Shown here piece by piece: positions 1-12,793 of a DNA stretch of 64,000 bases. Below the pieces are notes generated by a model, which saw only the letters and a program-made list of their open reading frames with translations, was not told the DNA's origin and did no database searches. The stretch spans positions 1,054,001 to 1,118,000 of the forward strand of contig CM066300.1 of assembly GCA_033807695.1 (NCBI GenBank), written 5' to 3'. The DNA comes from Daedaleopsis sinensis. Its lineage: Eukaryota > Basidiomycota > Agaricomycetes > Polyporales > Polyporaceae. How positions within the stretch are numbered: position 1 is the first letter of the stretch; the number at the start of each line of letters is the position of its first letter. A program made the position numbers and the translations under genes.

Positions 1-2683
1 GCGCGACCGCGAGAAGCGTGAGATGGAGCGGCGCGAACTGCGAATCCTCGTCGGTACAAACCTAGTACGGCTCAGCCAGCTCGACGGCGTCGACCTGGAG
101 ATGTACCAGACCAACATTTTGCCAAGTATCCTCCAGCAAATCGTCGTCTGCAAGGACGTGATCGCGCAGGAGTATCTCATGGAGGTTGTCATCCAGGTAC
201 GTTGGACCGCCACATGCTCCGCAGCTTGCCGAATCCAACGAAGGGCGATCCCAGGTGTTCACGGACGAGTTCCACCTCTACACGCTCGGCCCCTTCCTGT
301 CCGCGACGGCGCAACTGCACCCTAAAGTGAACATCAAGCAGATCGTCATCGCGCTCATTGACCGCCTCGCAGCTTATGCAGCGCGCGAATCGGAGAGCGA
401 GGACCCGGAGGAGACCAAGCGTCAGGAGGAGGCCGCTGCTCGCCGGCTCGCCGAGAAGGTCAAGCAGGCTCGTGGTGCCCGACAGAATGGGAATGGAGCA
501 ACCTCCCCCACGCCCGCATCCCCACCTACCGCTGCTAATGAATGGGGTTCGCCACCTACGAGCCCGGTGGCGACCGAGAAGCCTGAGCCGCCAGAACCGA
601 CGACCAACGGGACCGCGGAGGAGGGTGAAGGTGAGAAGGATGGGAAGGGTAAAGAGAAGGAGGAGGAGAAGGAGCCTGTTGAGCAGGAACAGGTTAAGAA
701 ATTCAGGGGTGTTCCAGAGAACGTGAAGCTGTTCGAGGTGTTCTGGCATCAAGTCGTCGAGCTTATCAAAGTGAGTACTTGCTCCTACGCTGCTTATGTC
801 TTCCCTTTGACCCTTGGTTCGCACATCAGGCTCGTCCGGACCTGTCAATACAGGACATCACCGCCCTGCTCGTTTCCTTGACTAACTTGTCGCTGAGCTG
901 CTATCCGGATCGACTAGAATATGTTGATCAAATCCTTGGGTTCGCAGCCGAGAAGATCAAGGAGTTCAGCGACAGGTGAGTATACTCTTTGTCTAATCAT
1001 TGATGAGTACAGTCTCATGTGCGTCACTTTAGTGGCAGTCCTGACCTTCATCACCCCCAAACAATCGCAAACCTCTCCGCACTCCTCCTGGCGCCGATCA
1101 ACTCGTATCAATCCGTGCTCACCCTCCTCGCACTACAACAATACACTGCACTCCTCACCCAGCAGCCATACACCACTCGGAGAACCCTTGCGCATTCGCT
1201 CATTTCTTCCGTGCTCAAGAACGAGACGGTCATCGAGACACCAGAGGATGTCAATGGCATATTGGAGCTCTGCCATGTACTCATACGAGACCAGGCAGAT
1301 GCGGGAACAGGTCCTGGTGCGCACAACCAATCACTCGGCAAGGACCCGAGGAGAGGGCCATACCACCATGAGCGGGAGGAGATGGCTGAGGAGCAAGGCT
1401 GGGTTGCGCGGATGGTCCATCTGTTCCGCAGTGACAATCTAAATGTGCAGTTCGAGGTGCGTGGTTATCGTAGCATCCCAGCTGGTCTTTTCACTGACTG
1501 GACGGCAGATCATGCAAACCGCGCGACGCCATTTCGAGACGGGAGGCGAGCGCATGCGATTCACGTACCCTGCACTCATCACGTCTGCTATCAAGCTGTG
1601 TAGGCGGTACAAGAACCGCGAGCATCTAGAGGACGAGTGGCAGGCGAAGGTCGCCACGATCCTGAAGTTCGTCCGGCAGCTCAACGCGATACTCTCGACC
1701 AACGTCGACGCGCCCGCGATCGCGCTCCGCCTGTATCTCCTTGGCGCGCAGATCGCGGACGAGTGCGGGTTCGAGAACCTGACGTACGACATGTACGTCG
1801 ACGCGTTCAGCGTGTATGAGGAGAGCATATCCGAGAGCCGCGCGCAGCTGCAGGCGATCACCCTGATCATCGGCACGCTCCAGGGCGCGCGGGTGTTCAG
1901 CGAGGACAACTATGACACGCTCATCACGAAGGCGGCGCTTCATGGTGCGAAGCTGCTCAAGAAGCCGCACCAGGCGAGCGCGGTTAACCTCGCGAGTCAT
2001 CTATGGTGGCAGGAGGTCCCGCCGGACGAGGAGCCCGCGGAGGATGCGGCGGCGGCGAAGGAGGGAGAGAAGAAGGGCGCGGCGAAGGAGGAGGGGGAGA
2101 AGAAGGCGGTGAGTGTCGCTCGCCGAGCGGGACATGCGGACACTGGCTGACCCGTTTCTGTCTGCAGTACCCCCTGCAGGACAGCAAGCGCGTGCTGGAG
2201 TGCCTGCAGAAGGCGCTCCGGATCGCGAACTCGGCGACAGAGGAGATCATCACGATCCAGCTCTACTGCGATACCCTCGACCAGTACCTGTACTACCTCG
2301 ACCGCGGCGCACCAGACGTAAGTCCGGACTCGCACCTCGTCCGCGTCCCTGCCTGCACAGCTGACCCGACTTGCCCCCTGCGCGCGCAGGTCACGCCCAA
2401 GTTCGTGAACAGCCTCGTCGAGCTCATCACCTCGTCGATCGACAACATCGCGTCGCCCGACGTGCACCCCTCGCAGCGCGCGCCGCCAGGGCTGCTCGAA
2501 GGCGTGCAGACGCCCGAGATGATCACGCGCCACTTCCGCAACACGCTCATGTACATCCAGACGAAGAAGGCGGCTGCGGCTGCCGCGGCGGAGAGCGCGG
2601 CGGGCGCGAGCGCGACCGAGGCGCGGTGGGAGGACGTGGACGCCGTCGGGGCGTTCATCAAGATGGGCATCCCGACGCGGTGA
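1..2683 (+). CDS. VPS35: Retromer subunit VPS35, C-terminal part (5' truncated)
   Basis: Large scaffold subunit of the retromer, which recycles cargo from endosomes to the trans-Golgi. The reading frame is already open at base 2, so roughly the first 200 residues lie outside the window. Conserved blocks include [30 protein letters not shown] joined across an intron at 197-254 to [46 protein letters not shown] and the LLKKPHQ helix, ending [18 protein letters not shown] and a stop. At least six short introns. An acidic, Lys/Glu/Pro-rich insert of about 110 residues (about 385-710) follows AYAARE, where animal VPS35 has a short loop. A second Glu/Lys/Ala tract lies near 2030-2107, before the exon beginning [20 protein letters not shown]. 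Identity is secure; exact exon edges are by eye. Confidence 0.95.
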
Positions 2684-3107
2684 GCGCTCTGCGTTGTCTG
2701 GGTTGAGACGGGGATGGGGATGGTGTAGGAGTAATGGCGCAGGCTGCAATGGGGTGATGGACTGAAGTCTTGTGGCCAGATAGCACTTGTGGATTGGTTG
2801 CAGTGAGGTTCGTACACTATGTTGTCTGTTGTGGCTCGGTAGATACCTTTACGATCTTCATGTGTATAATGCACTTTTCTTATTGCTCTTCTTGAGGTAT
2901 CACGCGCACGCCTCTAGGATACAAACGACCCGTACCGCACAGGACTAAACTACCAGTACTATGTAGTGTTACTGGTGATTCAGAAAAGCATGAAACTGGC
3001 TGAATTTTTCCCGCGCCGAGTAACTCTAGACCTCTCTAGACGTCCCGAGCTCGAGCTATTCTCTTTGTAACTGATCTCTCTGTCATTCCACGACTAGCCC
3101 CCTAGAC
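2684..3107. other. Intergenic, VPS35 to BCP1
   Basis: This 424-bp spacer holds the 3' end of VPS35 and the promoter of the next plus-strand gene. I see no coding exon, repeat or clear TATA box. Confidence 0.5.
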
Positions 3108-4249
3108 ATGGCCAAAAGAAAACAGCAGGCCGACCAGCCCTCTTCAGACAATGAGTCCGACTCTGACCGCGTATGTCCTCGTCTCTTGAGCCTACACATC
3201 CTCTCACCGCCATATGGTACGCCAGTAGAGTCTCGTCGACGTCGACTTCGAGTTCTTCGACCCAAACGCAGATATCGACTTTCTCGCCGCAAAGCGGCTC
3301 ATCACTCAACTCTTCAGTGCCGATGCTCAGACTATCCCCGTGCACGACCTCGCGGATCTCATCCTCTCACAACCGCTTGTCGGCACTACTGTAAAATGTG
3401 ACGGACGGGAGAGCGATCCGTATGCGTTTCTCACTGTGTTGAATCTGCACGTTCACAAGGTACGCTGACACCTATCGAGGGCTGATAGAGACTCAGACTG
3501 AGCGGGGGGTGCAGGAGCGACCGTCCATCAAAGCACTCATCGCGTACATCCTCGAAAAATCCTCCCCGGACGCAACCCTCCACTCCAAGCTCCAAGCACT
3601 GCTGGGACAGAACGGGCTCTCATCCTCAGAGCATGTCGGCTTCATCTTCTCAGAGCGACTCATCAATATGCCCGTACAAATCATGCCGCACATGTACCGG
3701 ATGCTTTCGGACGAGATCCAGTGGGCCCTCGACGATGTACGTGCATATGCCTTCTTGCCTTTCTCGCGCTGTGTCCGCACACACCCTTCCTGCTACCCTG
3801 CTACCTCAAGAATAGTTCCATCTCATGCTGCCATCACAGAACGAGCCTTATGACTTCAAGCACTTCCTCATTATCTCGCGGGTCTACCGCCTGACGGCCG
3901 AAGAGGTCGCAGAGCTACAGGCCGCCTCCCCACGCACGAAACGCCAGAAGCAGTCAGAACCCGCTCCGGCGGAAGGGGTCTACCCATTTCACCCGGAGGA
4001 CGACTACATCCGCAAGGTCCGTCCTTTCCTGTTATGTTCTTCCCTTGCGTCGCTGACCTTCCTCTGTTGTATCCCCCACCGGACCGTTAGTTCGCGTCGC
4101 ACACGGTAGACTACACGTTTACGCACTCTCAGCCCAGGGAAGCGGATGCGTTCGGAGTAGAGACGGGTGGACGGATGATGCTCGTCCCAGCGGGCCGCCT
4201 CCGCGAAGTTGCGGCAGCGCTTGCAGAGGCGTACCCCCAACCCTCATAG
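3108..4249 (+). CDS. BCP1: BCP1/BCCIP family nuclear protein
   Basis: BCP1 family protein. In yeast it acts in nuclear export and as a chaperone of ribosomal protein uL14; the vertebrate relative is BCCIP. It starts MAKRKQQADQPSSDNESDSD, the usual basic then acidic head. Spliced exons give VDVDFEFFDPNADIDFLAAK, then LITQLFSADAQTIPVHDLAD, GTTVKCDGRESDPYAFLTVL, the helical core SSEHVGFIFSERLINMPVQI, PHMYRMLSDEIQWA, then YDFKHFLIISRVYRL. The last exon reads FASHTVDYTFTHSQPREADA and ends LAEAYPQPS and a tag at 4247-4249. About five introns of 50-70 nt. Length and domain order fit the family. Confidence 0.93.
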
Positions 4250-4625
4250 CCGTTACGATGGCCCCAAACCCGTGGGCAATCAACGGCACATCTTCTCATA
4301 TGTGCAAGATTGAAGTTATCAAGTAGTAGTATCGTGATGCACAACAACATCGAATTTTCGGAGGTTACTCCGTTTTATGCCATCATGATCGCGAGGCATC
4401 CCCTACATGAGTACAAATGGTGGACGTGTTAGTTGAGTGTACGCTCTATAGGGCGAATTGGATTAGTTCCATCATCTGCTAGAAGTTGTTGTACACCAAG
4501 CACTGAAGCAGTGTAAGGAGTCGAAACTCTAGTACGCGTATATAGCCGCGGGCGTTACCGAAACTTATGCGTCCGAACTGGCGGTCAGCACTGCTTCAAC
4601 GTGTTCTCCCTCCTCACATACCACC
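4250..4625. promoter_or_regulatory. Intergenic/promoter with TATA-like box upstream of the ArfGAP gene
   Basis: This 376-bp spacer has no coding exon. A TATA-like GTATATAG lies at 4538-4545, about 80 bp before the ArfGAP start codon, a plausible core promoter position. No other motif is evident. Confidence 0.35.
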
Positions 4626-6077
<1,452 letters not shown>

Positions 6078-6283
6078 GCGGGTGTGTTTTGTGTGTTACC
6101 CCGACTGTATGTGAGGTGCACCGTGTAAGATGTCGCGCTAGCTTACGGAGTATGGAGGATTTGTGGATGGGACCGCTTAAAGATTGTGATACATTGCGCT
6201 TCTACCAAGTACTCCAACGATACACAGGTTGGCGTTGTACATTGTACAGCGTGATCGTACAACATCCTGTCTCGTGTCTGTTT

Positions 6284-8934
6284 TCAGGCGGAATCGAGGT
6301 CCTGGCGAGCAAAGCACAACACGGTGAGATTCTTGCTCAAGGTGATACATACGTGAAGTCGCACGCACCTTCTCGATGAGTTTCCGCGCGATCGGGTGGA
6401 AGCTCGTCTTGTTTGCCTCAAACACCTCGCGCGCGAGTGCCTTGTCGGCCCTCGCGATTGCGCGGAACGTCGGGCGACAGAACTTCATGCGCCCACGTAG
6501 GATCCCCGTCCCATCCGTGCCGGTGACCCACTTCGCCGCGGCGGGCGCGTACGTCTGTGCGGCGGGCGACGCGGGGTCGAGTAGCGCGACCTCGTAGAAG
6601 CGCCAGCGGAGCTCCGCGTTGGGCGAGCTGAGCAGCGCGTAGAGCGTGCCGAGATGGGTGATGTGCGTCGCGGGGAGGGCGGGGAAGGCTTGGAGGCGCT
6701 CGAGGAAGACGACTGGTCGCGGATGTTTAGTACGAGCTCATGGGCATTCAGAGACAGGGAAAGGGGGCATACTCTTCTGGTTGGCGTTGAACGAGGCGAC
6801 ATCGCTCTCCTTGAACGGCAGCTTGGAGACATCGGGCTCGGAGCGGGAGGCGTCCCATTGCTCCGCGAGGGAGAGGGCGTCGCGCGCGAGTGCGGTGTCG
6901 TACACCATCGTCACGGGCAGCTCCAAGCCCTCGCCGTACAGCCATTCCTGTGTATGAAGAGGTATCAGCCATACAGGCTCTGTTGTGCGTGCGCGCAAGG
7001 CAACGCACATCCCACTTGACGCTGTCGAGCGCCTTGATCTTCTCCTCCCCGCCGTGCTTCTCCCAGTACGCGTACAGGTGCGCCTTCCACTGCTCGGTCG
7101 TGATGCTCTTGCCGATGAACGTGCTCACGTAGTCGCGGATGTACGGCATGAACTCGTCGAGGCCGCCGAGCATGCGCTCGAGGTGCAGGATGAAGTTCGC
7201 GCCCTTCTCGTACGGCACGGTGCTGTACGCGTCGTCCGGGTCCTCGCCCGTCTCGAAGTCGATGACGAGTCGCTGGTACCGCGGGTTCGACTCGTACCGC
7301 TCGAGCGCGTCCCGTAGCGCTTTCGCGCCGATGAGGAAGGAGAAGCCACGGTCGGCGGGCGTGTGGAGGATTTGGAGGAGGAGGCGCTCGATGTATGTCG
7401 TCCAGCCTTCGTTGAGCCAGAAGTGGGTAGAGTTGGCTTGCCTGCGAGTGATATTAGAGAACATACGAAAGAGAGAAGGGCGTTCGTACGTTACACCGTT
7501 ACCGAACCATGAGTGGGTGAGCTCGTGTACAACTACATCCACCTAGAAGTAACAATACTGGCGTAAGTGATAACCTCGCTTCCATACTGCGCGAAGACCT
7601 ACAAGAGTGCGGTCACCGACGAGCAGAGCTGAGAGATGAACGGAACGGGTCAGTACAGCGACAAAGGCACATAGAAGTGGAGGCGTACTGGGAGTGAGGA
7701 AGGTCAGACAGGCATTCTCCATACCGCCGTAGGGGAAAGAAGGAGGCAAAATCAGGACGTCGTACACCCCGAAACGGTACGGCGGCAAGATCGTCTCAGC
7801 GGTAGCCAAGAACCTTCAGAAGACGCAGTAGATGAGCCCGGCGCGACAATGAAGGCTGTAATTAGAGCACACACCTGCCGACGTCCTCGCTGAACTCCCA
7901 ATACGCAGCATCGATCAGCTCGGGCTCGGCCCAGATACCGATAGACCATTCCTTGCCCTCGACCTTCGGAAGAGGACGATAGCGGAAGTTGCCTGCCGCG
8001 ATGGCGATCAGGTAAGGGGGGATGGGGACGGGCTATCTCGGAGGGCTCAGCGGGCCGGGAGAGTGAGCAGATCTAACAATGGGGCCAACCTGTTTATACT
8101 CGTAGGTGACGACGTCCTTGCCGACCTCCTTGCCGTCGTGCGCCGGGCCGTCCGAAGGGGGAGAGACGCGGATGGCAGAGAGAAGAGCTGGAAGCACAGT
8201 GTGAACCTTTGCAGAATATGTCTGGGACGTGAACCAGTATCAATATGCATACGGTCGCAGGCGAGAAGGGAGAGGGGCGCACAATCTTGACAGAGGATGA
8301 GTCTTGAAGAGGGGCCATGCTACGGGCGTAGATGGGCTGGCATTGGCTGAACATGAACGGAAAGGTCTTCCCTTGAGTCTGTCTAGCGAATTTCAGTCAG
8401 AGTAAATGGATGCGATTCATTGAGACGGCATACTCCTTGTCGAGCCATTGTACGGCGGTGCAATCCTTGGTAGTGCTGTAGAATATCTGCACGCGGAGCT
8501 GATCGCCGGCCTTGCGGTTCGCGGGGAGGGGAATATGAAGCGGCTTTCCCATGACATCATGGTGAGACCCTAGCTTGAACTGATCGGAGGGGGTGGTTAA
8601 CATCTGCCCTTACACGTTTCAAGCAGACGAGCACTCACATCTCCTGGTCTGTCTTCAACGATAACTTTGGTGATGTCGAGCGCGACAGAATCAAAGCTTA
8701 AACACAGTAATGAAGGGTTTGGCGTATATCATTCGTCTGCGGGGGAGAATAGAAAGATGGGTCGGCGTACATGACCTCCTGGACGTTCTCCTTCTTCACG
8801 CGGAGAAGATGGGTCGCAGAGCCGGAGATTGTCTCCTTCTTGAAGTCGAGTGTCCAGTCGAAGTCGACGTGCTCTGAGGCGACATCTTGCCAGTTGGACT
8901 GTGTGGATGGGTCGTACGGGAGGGCGTCGGACAT
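6284..8934 (-). CDS. Leukotriene A-4 hydrolase-type aminopeptidase (M1 family)
   Basis: Zinc metallopeptidase of family M1, LTA4 hydrolase branch (yeast LAP2/LKH1): aminopeptidase with possible epoxide hydrolase activity, usually cytosolic. It starts [20 protein letters not shown]. The GxMEN substrate loop is present as [14 protein letters not shown]. The zinc site reads [14 protein letters not shown], then after an intron [17 protein letters not shown], giving HExxH-x18-E. The ARM-repeat-like C-terminal domain ends RKLIEKDLDSA once the last intron is removed, placing the stop at 6284-6286. About ten short introns. PYGGMENA differs by one residue from the usual PYGGMENP. Family identity is firm; choice of substrate cannot be read from sequence. 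Confidence 0.92.
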
Positions 8935-9309
8935 GGTGGATGCGGCTAAGGCGGGGGAACAGGCTGGGACGATCAGCGAATCGCGTGAGATCTTGATCTC
9001 GGGTTTGATAGACGCGCGCCCATTCAGGAATCAGCAGCCTGAGCCTAAGCTTAAAGCAAGTTACACAGCGCTGCCACTGGACATATCGAGTTGCTGAGAA
9101 GCACCATTTGGTAGTAAAGGTCGTCGTGAGGCGAACAAGTTATCATGTGTTGTAATTTTGAGTGTAGCACCCTACGAGAGTCCGAGTCGGCGTGCAGGCC
9201 GCGGGTTAATTAGTCGACCGCATTCTACGTGTACTAATTACTGGCAGGACTAACAGCGACTGATATTGAAGGCACTACCGTACATCGAGAAGAGTGCACG
9301 ACGATAGTT
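8935..9309. other. Intergenic between two minus-strand genes
   Basis: This 375-bp stretch contains the promoter of the M1 aminopeptidase and the 3' flank of the HAUS1-like gene. I see no supported coding exon, unless the HAUS1-like gene has one more 3' exon at about 9234-9252 (see that entry). Confidence 0.4.
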
Positions 9310-10268
9310 TTAACTGACACCATCGACCATCTTACCAAGTAACCGCTCTCGTAGCTGTATAAGCTCCATTTGCTTGTCTCTGGCTTCCTGAAGCGCATGT
9401 CTGGCCAACTCGATATTCTGCACACACTTGGTCAGTTACTTGTTCGTAGATGGCGGTAGAATCAAGGGCTTACGGGTGGCAGTCCCTGAAACGCTTCCAC
9501 TCTTGCTCTTTTCTCTTTCAACAGTTGCTCTTGGCGTTTGAGCTGCGTGCGGAACTCTACCAGCTCTGTAACGGAGACAGGCGGTGCTTCTGGCAAATCA
9601 GACTGCATAGAACCGAAGTGTGCAGTTGGGTTGCGATGAGTTTATATGTTGGCGTGATCACGTACCATCTCCTGACCTAGAGTTCTCTTGTATTCGTTCG
9701 CTTTCGCTACAAGTCCGGCCTTACGCCGTTCCAATGTGGGGACATTGACGTCGTCTGACGACAAGCGCAGGGTATCGGTCCACCTAGAGTGCCGACAAAG
9801 AATGAATCATCAGAATTGTGCACTCGCAGCCTTATGATAGCGTACTGATCTATAAGGCGATCTTCATGCGCAAGAGACAGGAGGTGCTGCGTGAGCTCGT
9901 CCGCCGCGTATCGCGTTCGTAAAAGAGAGCGTGCGACGGAGAGCTCCTCGTTTTCGAGATTGTCAATTGCAGATGAATATCTAGAAAAATAGTCAGAGAG
10001 CTATGAGCTGTATCGCAAAGCACATGACGACTTGCGTCGAAAACGAGAGATCGTCGATTTCGAGGTCGTCGGCAAGGTCTACCAGCGCGTCGAGATGGCT
10101 TTCCACTTCGAGCGGGATATCCAGATCCTTGAGGTACGCGTATGGGCGACCTCACAGAACGGTGAGATAGAAATTCGTTATGAGTTGCCATAGTCATCAA
10201 CCTTTAAGCGCATAGTAGCGTTCGGATGTTGCTGAAGTCGATGAAACCACGGAGTCATCCGACGACAT
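9310..10268 (-). CDS. Augmin complex subunit HAUS1-like coiled-coil protein
   Basis: Predicted coiled-coil protein of about 220 residues from six short exons. It starts MSSDDSVVSSTSATSERYYA. The second exon reads YLKDLDIPLEVESHLDALVD then LADDLEIDDLSFST; this resembles the animal HAUS1 segment around YLNALVDSA. Then come AIDNLENEELSVARSLLRTR, PTLERRKAGLVAKANEYKR and LKRQEQLLKEKRARVEAF, and finally LPPNIELARHALQEARDKQ, which aligns with the HAUS1 C-terminal coil (MPNPSLAQVKIEEAKRELD). HAUS1 belongs to augmin, which recruits gamma-tubulin to spindle microtubules. The end is uncertain: LGKMVDGVS with a stop at 9310, or splicing at the GTAAGA donor to a short last exon ending VAVSPASN. The assignment rests on recalled similarity and coil pattern, so it is moderate. 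Confidence 0.6.
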
Positions 10269-10556
10269 GGTTACAAGTTCTTGATGTCGTATAGAGTCAA
10301 TAGTAGAACGGAGAGGTTGGCATTAGTACTTGCAAGTGTTCACAGAGCAACAAGTGAAGAAGATTGAGAGTGCGATCCTGCATAGAAGAGGTAAGCGGTG
10401 GTAGGTCGTGGACCGACTCGGATCAGATGAACGGAGAACAGGGTGGATAGACGCCGATGATGTAGGACGCGTGGGGGTGATCTACGCGAGCAGTGACGGT
10501 GGCACACCTTGCACTCATCCACGTCGACATCCCCCCTCCCTCCTCTCTCGCCACCC

Positions 10557-11757
10557 ATGGCCGACGCAAAAGCACGCGCAGAAGCACGGCGCAAGGCCAT
10601 CCTCGCCCGTGGCGGCGACCGCCTCGCCAAAATCACCTCGTCCGGCCGCGGCGAGGAGGGCGCAGCCTACATGCGTGACAGTGCGTACCTGGGCAGCAAT
10701 CCCGTCATCCGTTCCTGCCCCGCTCACGATGCCAAACAGCCTCCCCCATGCCCAGCCGTGGGCTCTCTAGCTTCGTCGGAGAGACGTCCGACATGCCTAC
10801 CCCGCCTGATTCCACGCCCGGCACACGCAACGTCAGCGGTGCGCACACGTCCCCATTCAGCGCTGCCGGCCTTGCCGCCGCCGACCCCTCCGTCTGGTCC
10901 GAAGAGCAGCAACAGCAGTTCATGAACGCACTCATGGGCGCGGCCGCGTCTGGCAACCTCCCCGGGGTCGGTCCAGAGCAGCCACGACCTCGCGTCGCGT
11001 CTGCGTCATCGTCCACCGCAGCTCCCTCCTCGACGGCCGGCTCGTCTACCACCGCGCCCCCATCTGTAGACGACCCAATGGCTGCTCTCATGTCTGCGCT
11101 GCAGCAAGGAGGAGGAGGCGCTCCGCCCGGCTTCCAGTTCCCTGGCGCGGGGGTAGCACCTGCCCAGGCCGCTCCCAAACGCAAGACTGTACTCCAGAAG
11201 CTCATGCCGATCGTCCACATCGTCTCCGCATGGGCACTGCTTGCGTACTTTGTTCTCTGGAGGGAGCCCGAAGTCCATGAGGCGCAAACACATGGGGCCG
11301 TCTCCGAAGGGATATGGAGACGCTGGGCCGAGTTGAGCTGGAAGGCTCCAGAAGACAGCTGGAGCGTGCAGACAGTCGTACGTACTCCTGTTCTAACCTT
11401 GCGAACAATGGTTTGCGAACAATGGTATGCTGATTTGACTTGTTGACTATAGCCGTTCTTCTGGGCGTTCACCACCGTTGCGCTCGTGCTGCACACATGG
11501 CGTATATTCACCAGACTCGTACGTCCTGCCGCGATATGTATGTATCACGCTCCTTGTCTTACGCGTCATTTCAGGACCCCATTCAGCCTCCCATGTTGCT
11601 GGCTTTTGCGCTGCCACACCTTCCACCTCCATTACCCGCAATCATCACGAACGGACTGAAATACCTCCAGATCGGCGGGGTTTTCTTCGACGATATATCA
11701 GCATTGGTAGTAGGGACTGGATTCCTCATTTGGCTGGCGAATTTGGTCGCCGCCTAA
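10557..11757 (+). CDS. GET2: GET complex membrane receptor subunit GET2
   Basis: ER membrane receptor subunit that, with GET1, accepts tail-anchored proteins from the GET3 ATPase (CAMLG in animals). The N-terminus MADAKARAEARRKAILARGG is the basic GET3-binding helix, followed by the family hallmark DRLAKITSSGRGEEGAAYM. A long Ser/Pro/Ala-rich linker leads to three C-terminal membrane segments: IVHIVSAWALLAYFVLW, then FFWAFTTVALVLHTW in its own exon, then ISALVVGTGFLIWLANLVAA at the very end. Introns near 10679-10728, 11377-11452 and 11519-11574. Start chosen at an ATG in good context (CCACCCATGG). Layout matches fungal GET2. Confidence 0.85.
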
Positions 11758-12006
11758 GATCTGCACTCTTGGTTGTATTCTTACGTGTCGTGTACTAATG
11801 GTGCATTGAGTGACGCGGGTCTTGGATCCCACAAAGCTTGAACACCGAGTGCAGCTCTTGGTGTGCGTCAAGACGTCTAGGAAGAGTAGTGATGTGACGG
11901 TCTATGATGCAATTACAGCCTGCTCGTTCACCTTGCAAAACGATGCCAGCCAATGATACAGTAATTTCAGAGCAGTGATCATAACCAAGGTGAGGGGAGG
12001 GCTGGG

Positions 12007-12573
12007 TCAAGGTAGAACTGCTGCTGCACCAGTCTTCTTCTGTGGTGGGGGCGGGGGTGTAGAGGGAAGTCCGGCAGCAGCTTGCTCGCTCTTCCACCGC
12101 TGCCACCAAGACCCTGCGGAGAGGTCCATGAGCTCGTGGAATATCGCGGACGACCACTTGCCCTCCATGTCAAGGGCGTGTGTTGTGCCGTTCTCTGTCA
12201 CGAAGTACATGAGGACACGACTCCTTAGAGGAAAGATAAAACACGCACTGAGCTCGACGACCATCTCTGGCTTCCAGACCTCCTCCTTCGTCTTCAGCAG
12301 CTTGTTGACCTGGATGTCGACAGCGGGATTCGCGTAGCGTATCCGTGGGAGGTCCTCCTTCACAAAGTGTCTGTGCACGCGCTTCGGTACATGCAGCGAG
12401 TGCGCGCAGGTGCGTAGAAGGACGTACCGTGCGCCGAAGTGATCGTTCCGGTATGCGTAAGTGAGCTTCAAGCTCTTGAGATTCGGGAGGAGTGGCCGAG
12501 GCTCCTGGGTGAGACGAGCGAGTATTCCAGAGAGCCTCGACGGCCCTGGTATTGTCTTCGGTTTCCTAGGCAT
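12007..12573 (-). CDS. Mitochondrial ribosomal protein mS25-like (L51/S25/CI-B8 domain)
   Basis: Thioredoxin-like L51/S25/CI-B8 domain protein, best matched to a mitochondrial small-subunit protein of the mS25/MRP49 type. It starts MPRKPKTIPGPSRLSGILAR. Spliced, the core reads LKSLKLTYAYRNDHFGAR, HFVKEDLPRIRYANPAVDIQ, KPEMVVELKNGTTHALDMEG and KWSSAIFHELMDLSAGSWW. Two introns (57 and 54 nt) are multiples of three without stops, so the unspliced frame is also open; conservation of VELKNGTTHALDM supports splicing. A proline run (SEQAAAGLPSTPPPPPQKK) precedes the end. Divergent from YL1 with a 220-bp gap. Confidence 0.78.
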   Translation of the reverse strand: MPRKPKTIPGPSRLSGILARLTQEPRPLLPNLKSLKLTYAYRNDHFGARYVLLRTCAHSLHVPKRVHRHFVKEDLPRIRYANPAVDIQVNKLLKTKEEVWKPEMVVELSACFIFPLRSRVLMYFVTENGTTHALDMEGKWSSAIFHELMDLSAGSWWQRWKSEQAAAGLPSTPPPPPQKKTGAAAVLP

Positions 12574-12793
12574 GTCGAAGGGAGGTGTACACTGTACAGA
12601 GCAGTCCTAAGCCTGGGCGTCTAATGCGTCTACGAAACTATGGCGTTGTTTGTCTTTGTTGACTTTCGACACGGCTGTCGAACGCAAACCTTGCCAGAGC
12701 TCAGCTTGGTCCTTTGTTGGTCCTCTCTCACAACTACCACTACAATATACTGCTTCACTATTCTGACTATTCTGCTCACTAGCTTGTCTTCCG
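12574..12793. promoter_or_regulatory. Divergent promoter, mS25-like gene / YL1
   Basis: The start codons of the mitoribosomal gene (minus) and YL1 (plus) are only 220 bp apart, so both promoters must lie here or overlap the first exons. It contains a pyrimidine-rich stretch around 12713-12775 before the YL1 start. No TATA box is clear. Confidence 0.5.

Noticed and set aside
12210..12240. 25-nt intron in the mS25-like gene
   Set aside because: Too short to splice; the 54-nt alternative ending at the next AG gives the conserved VELKNGTTHALDM.
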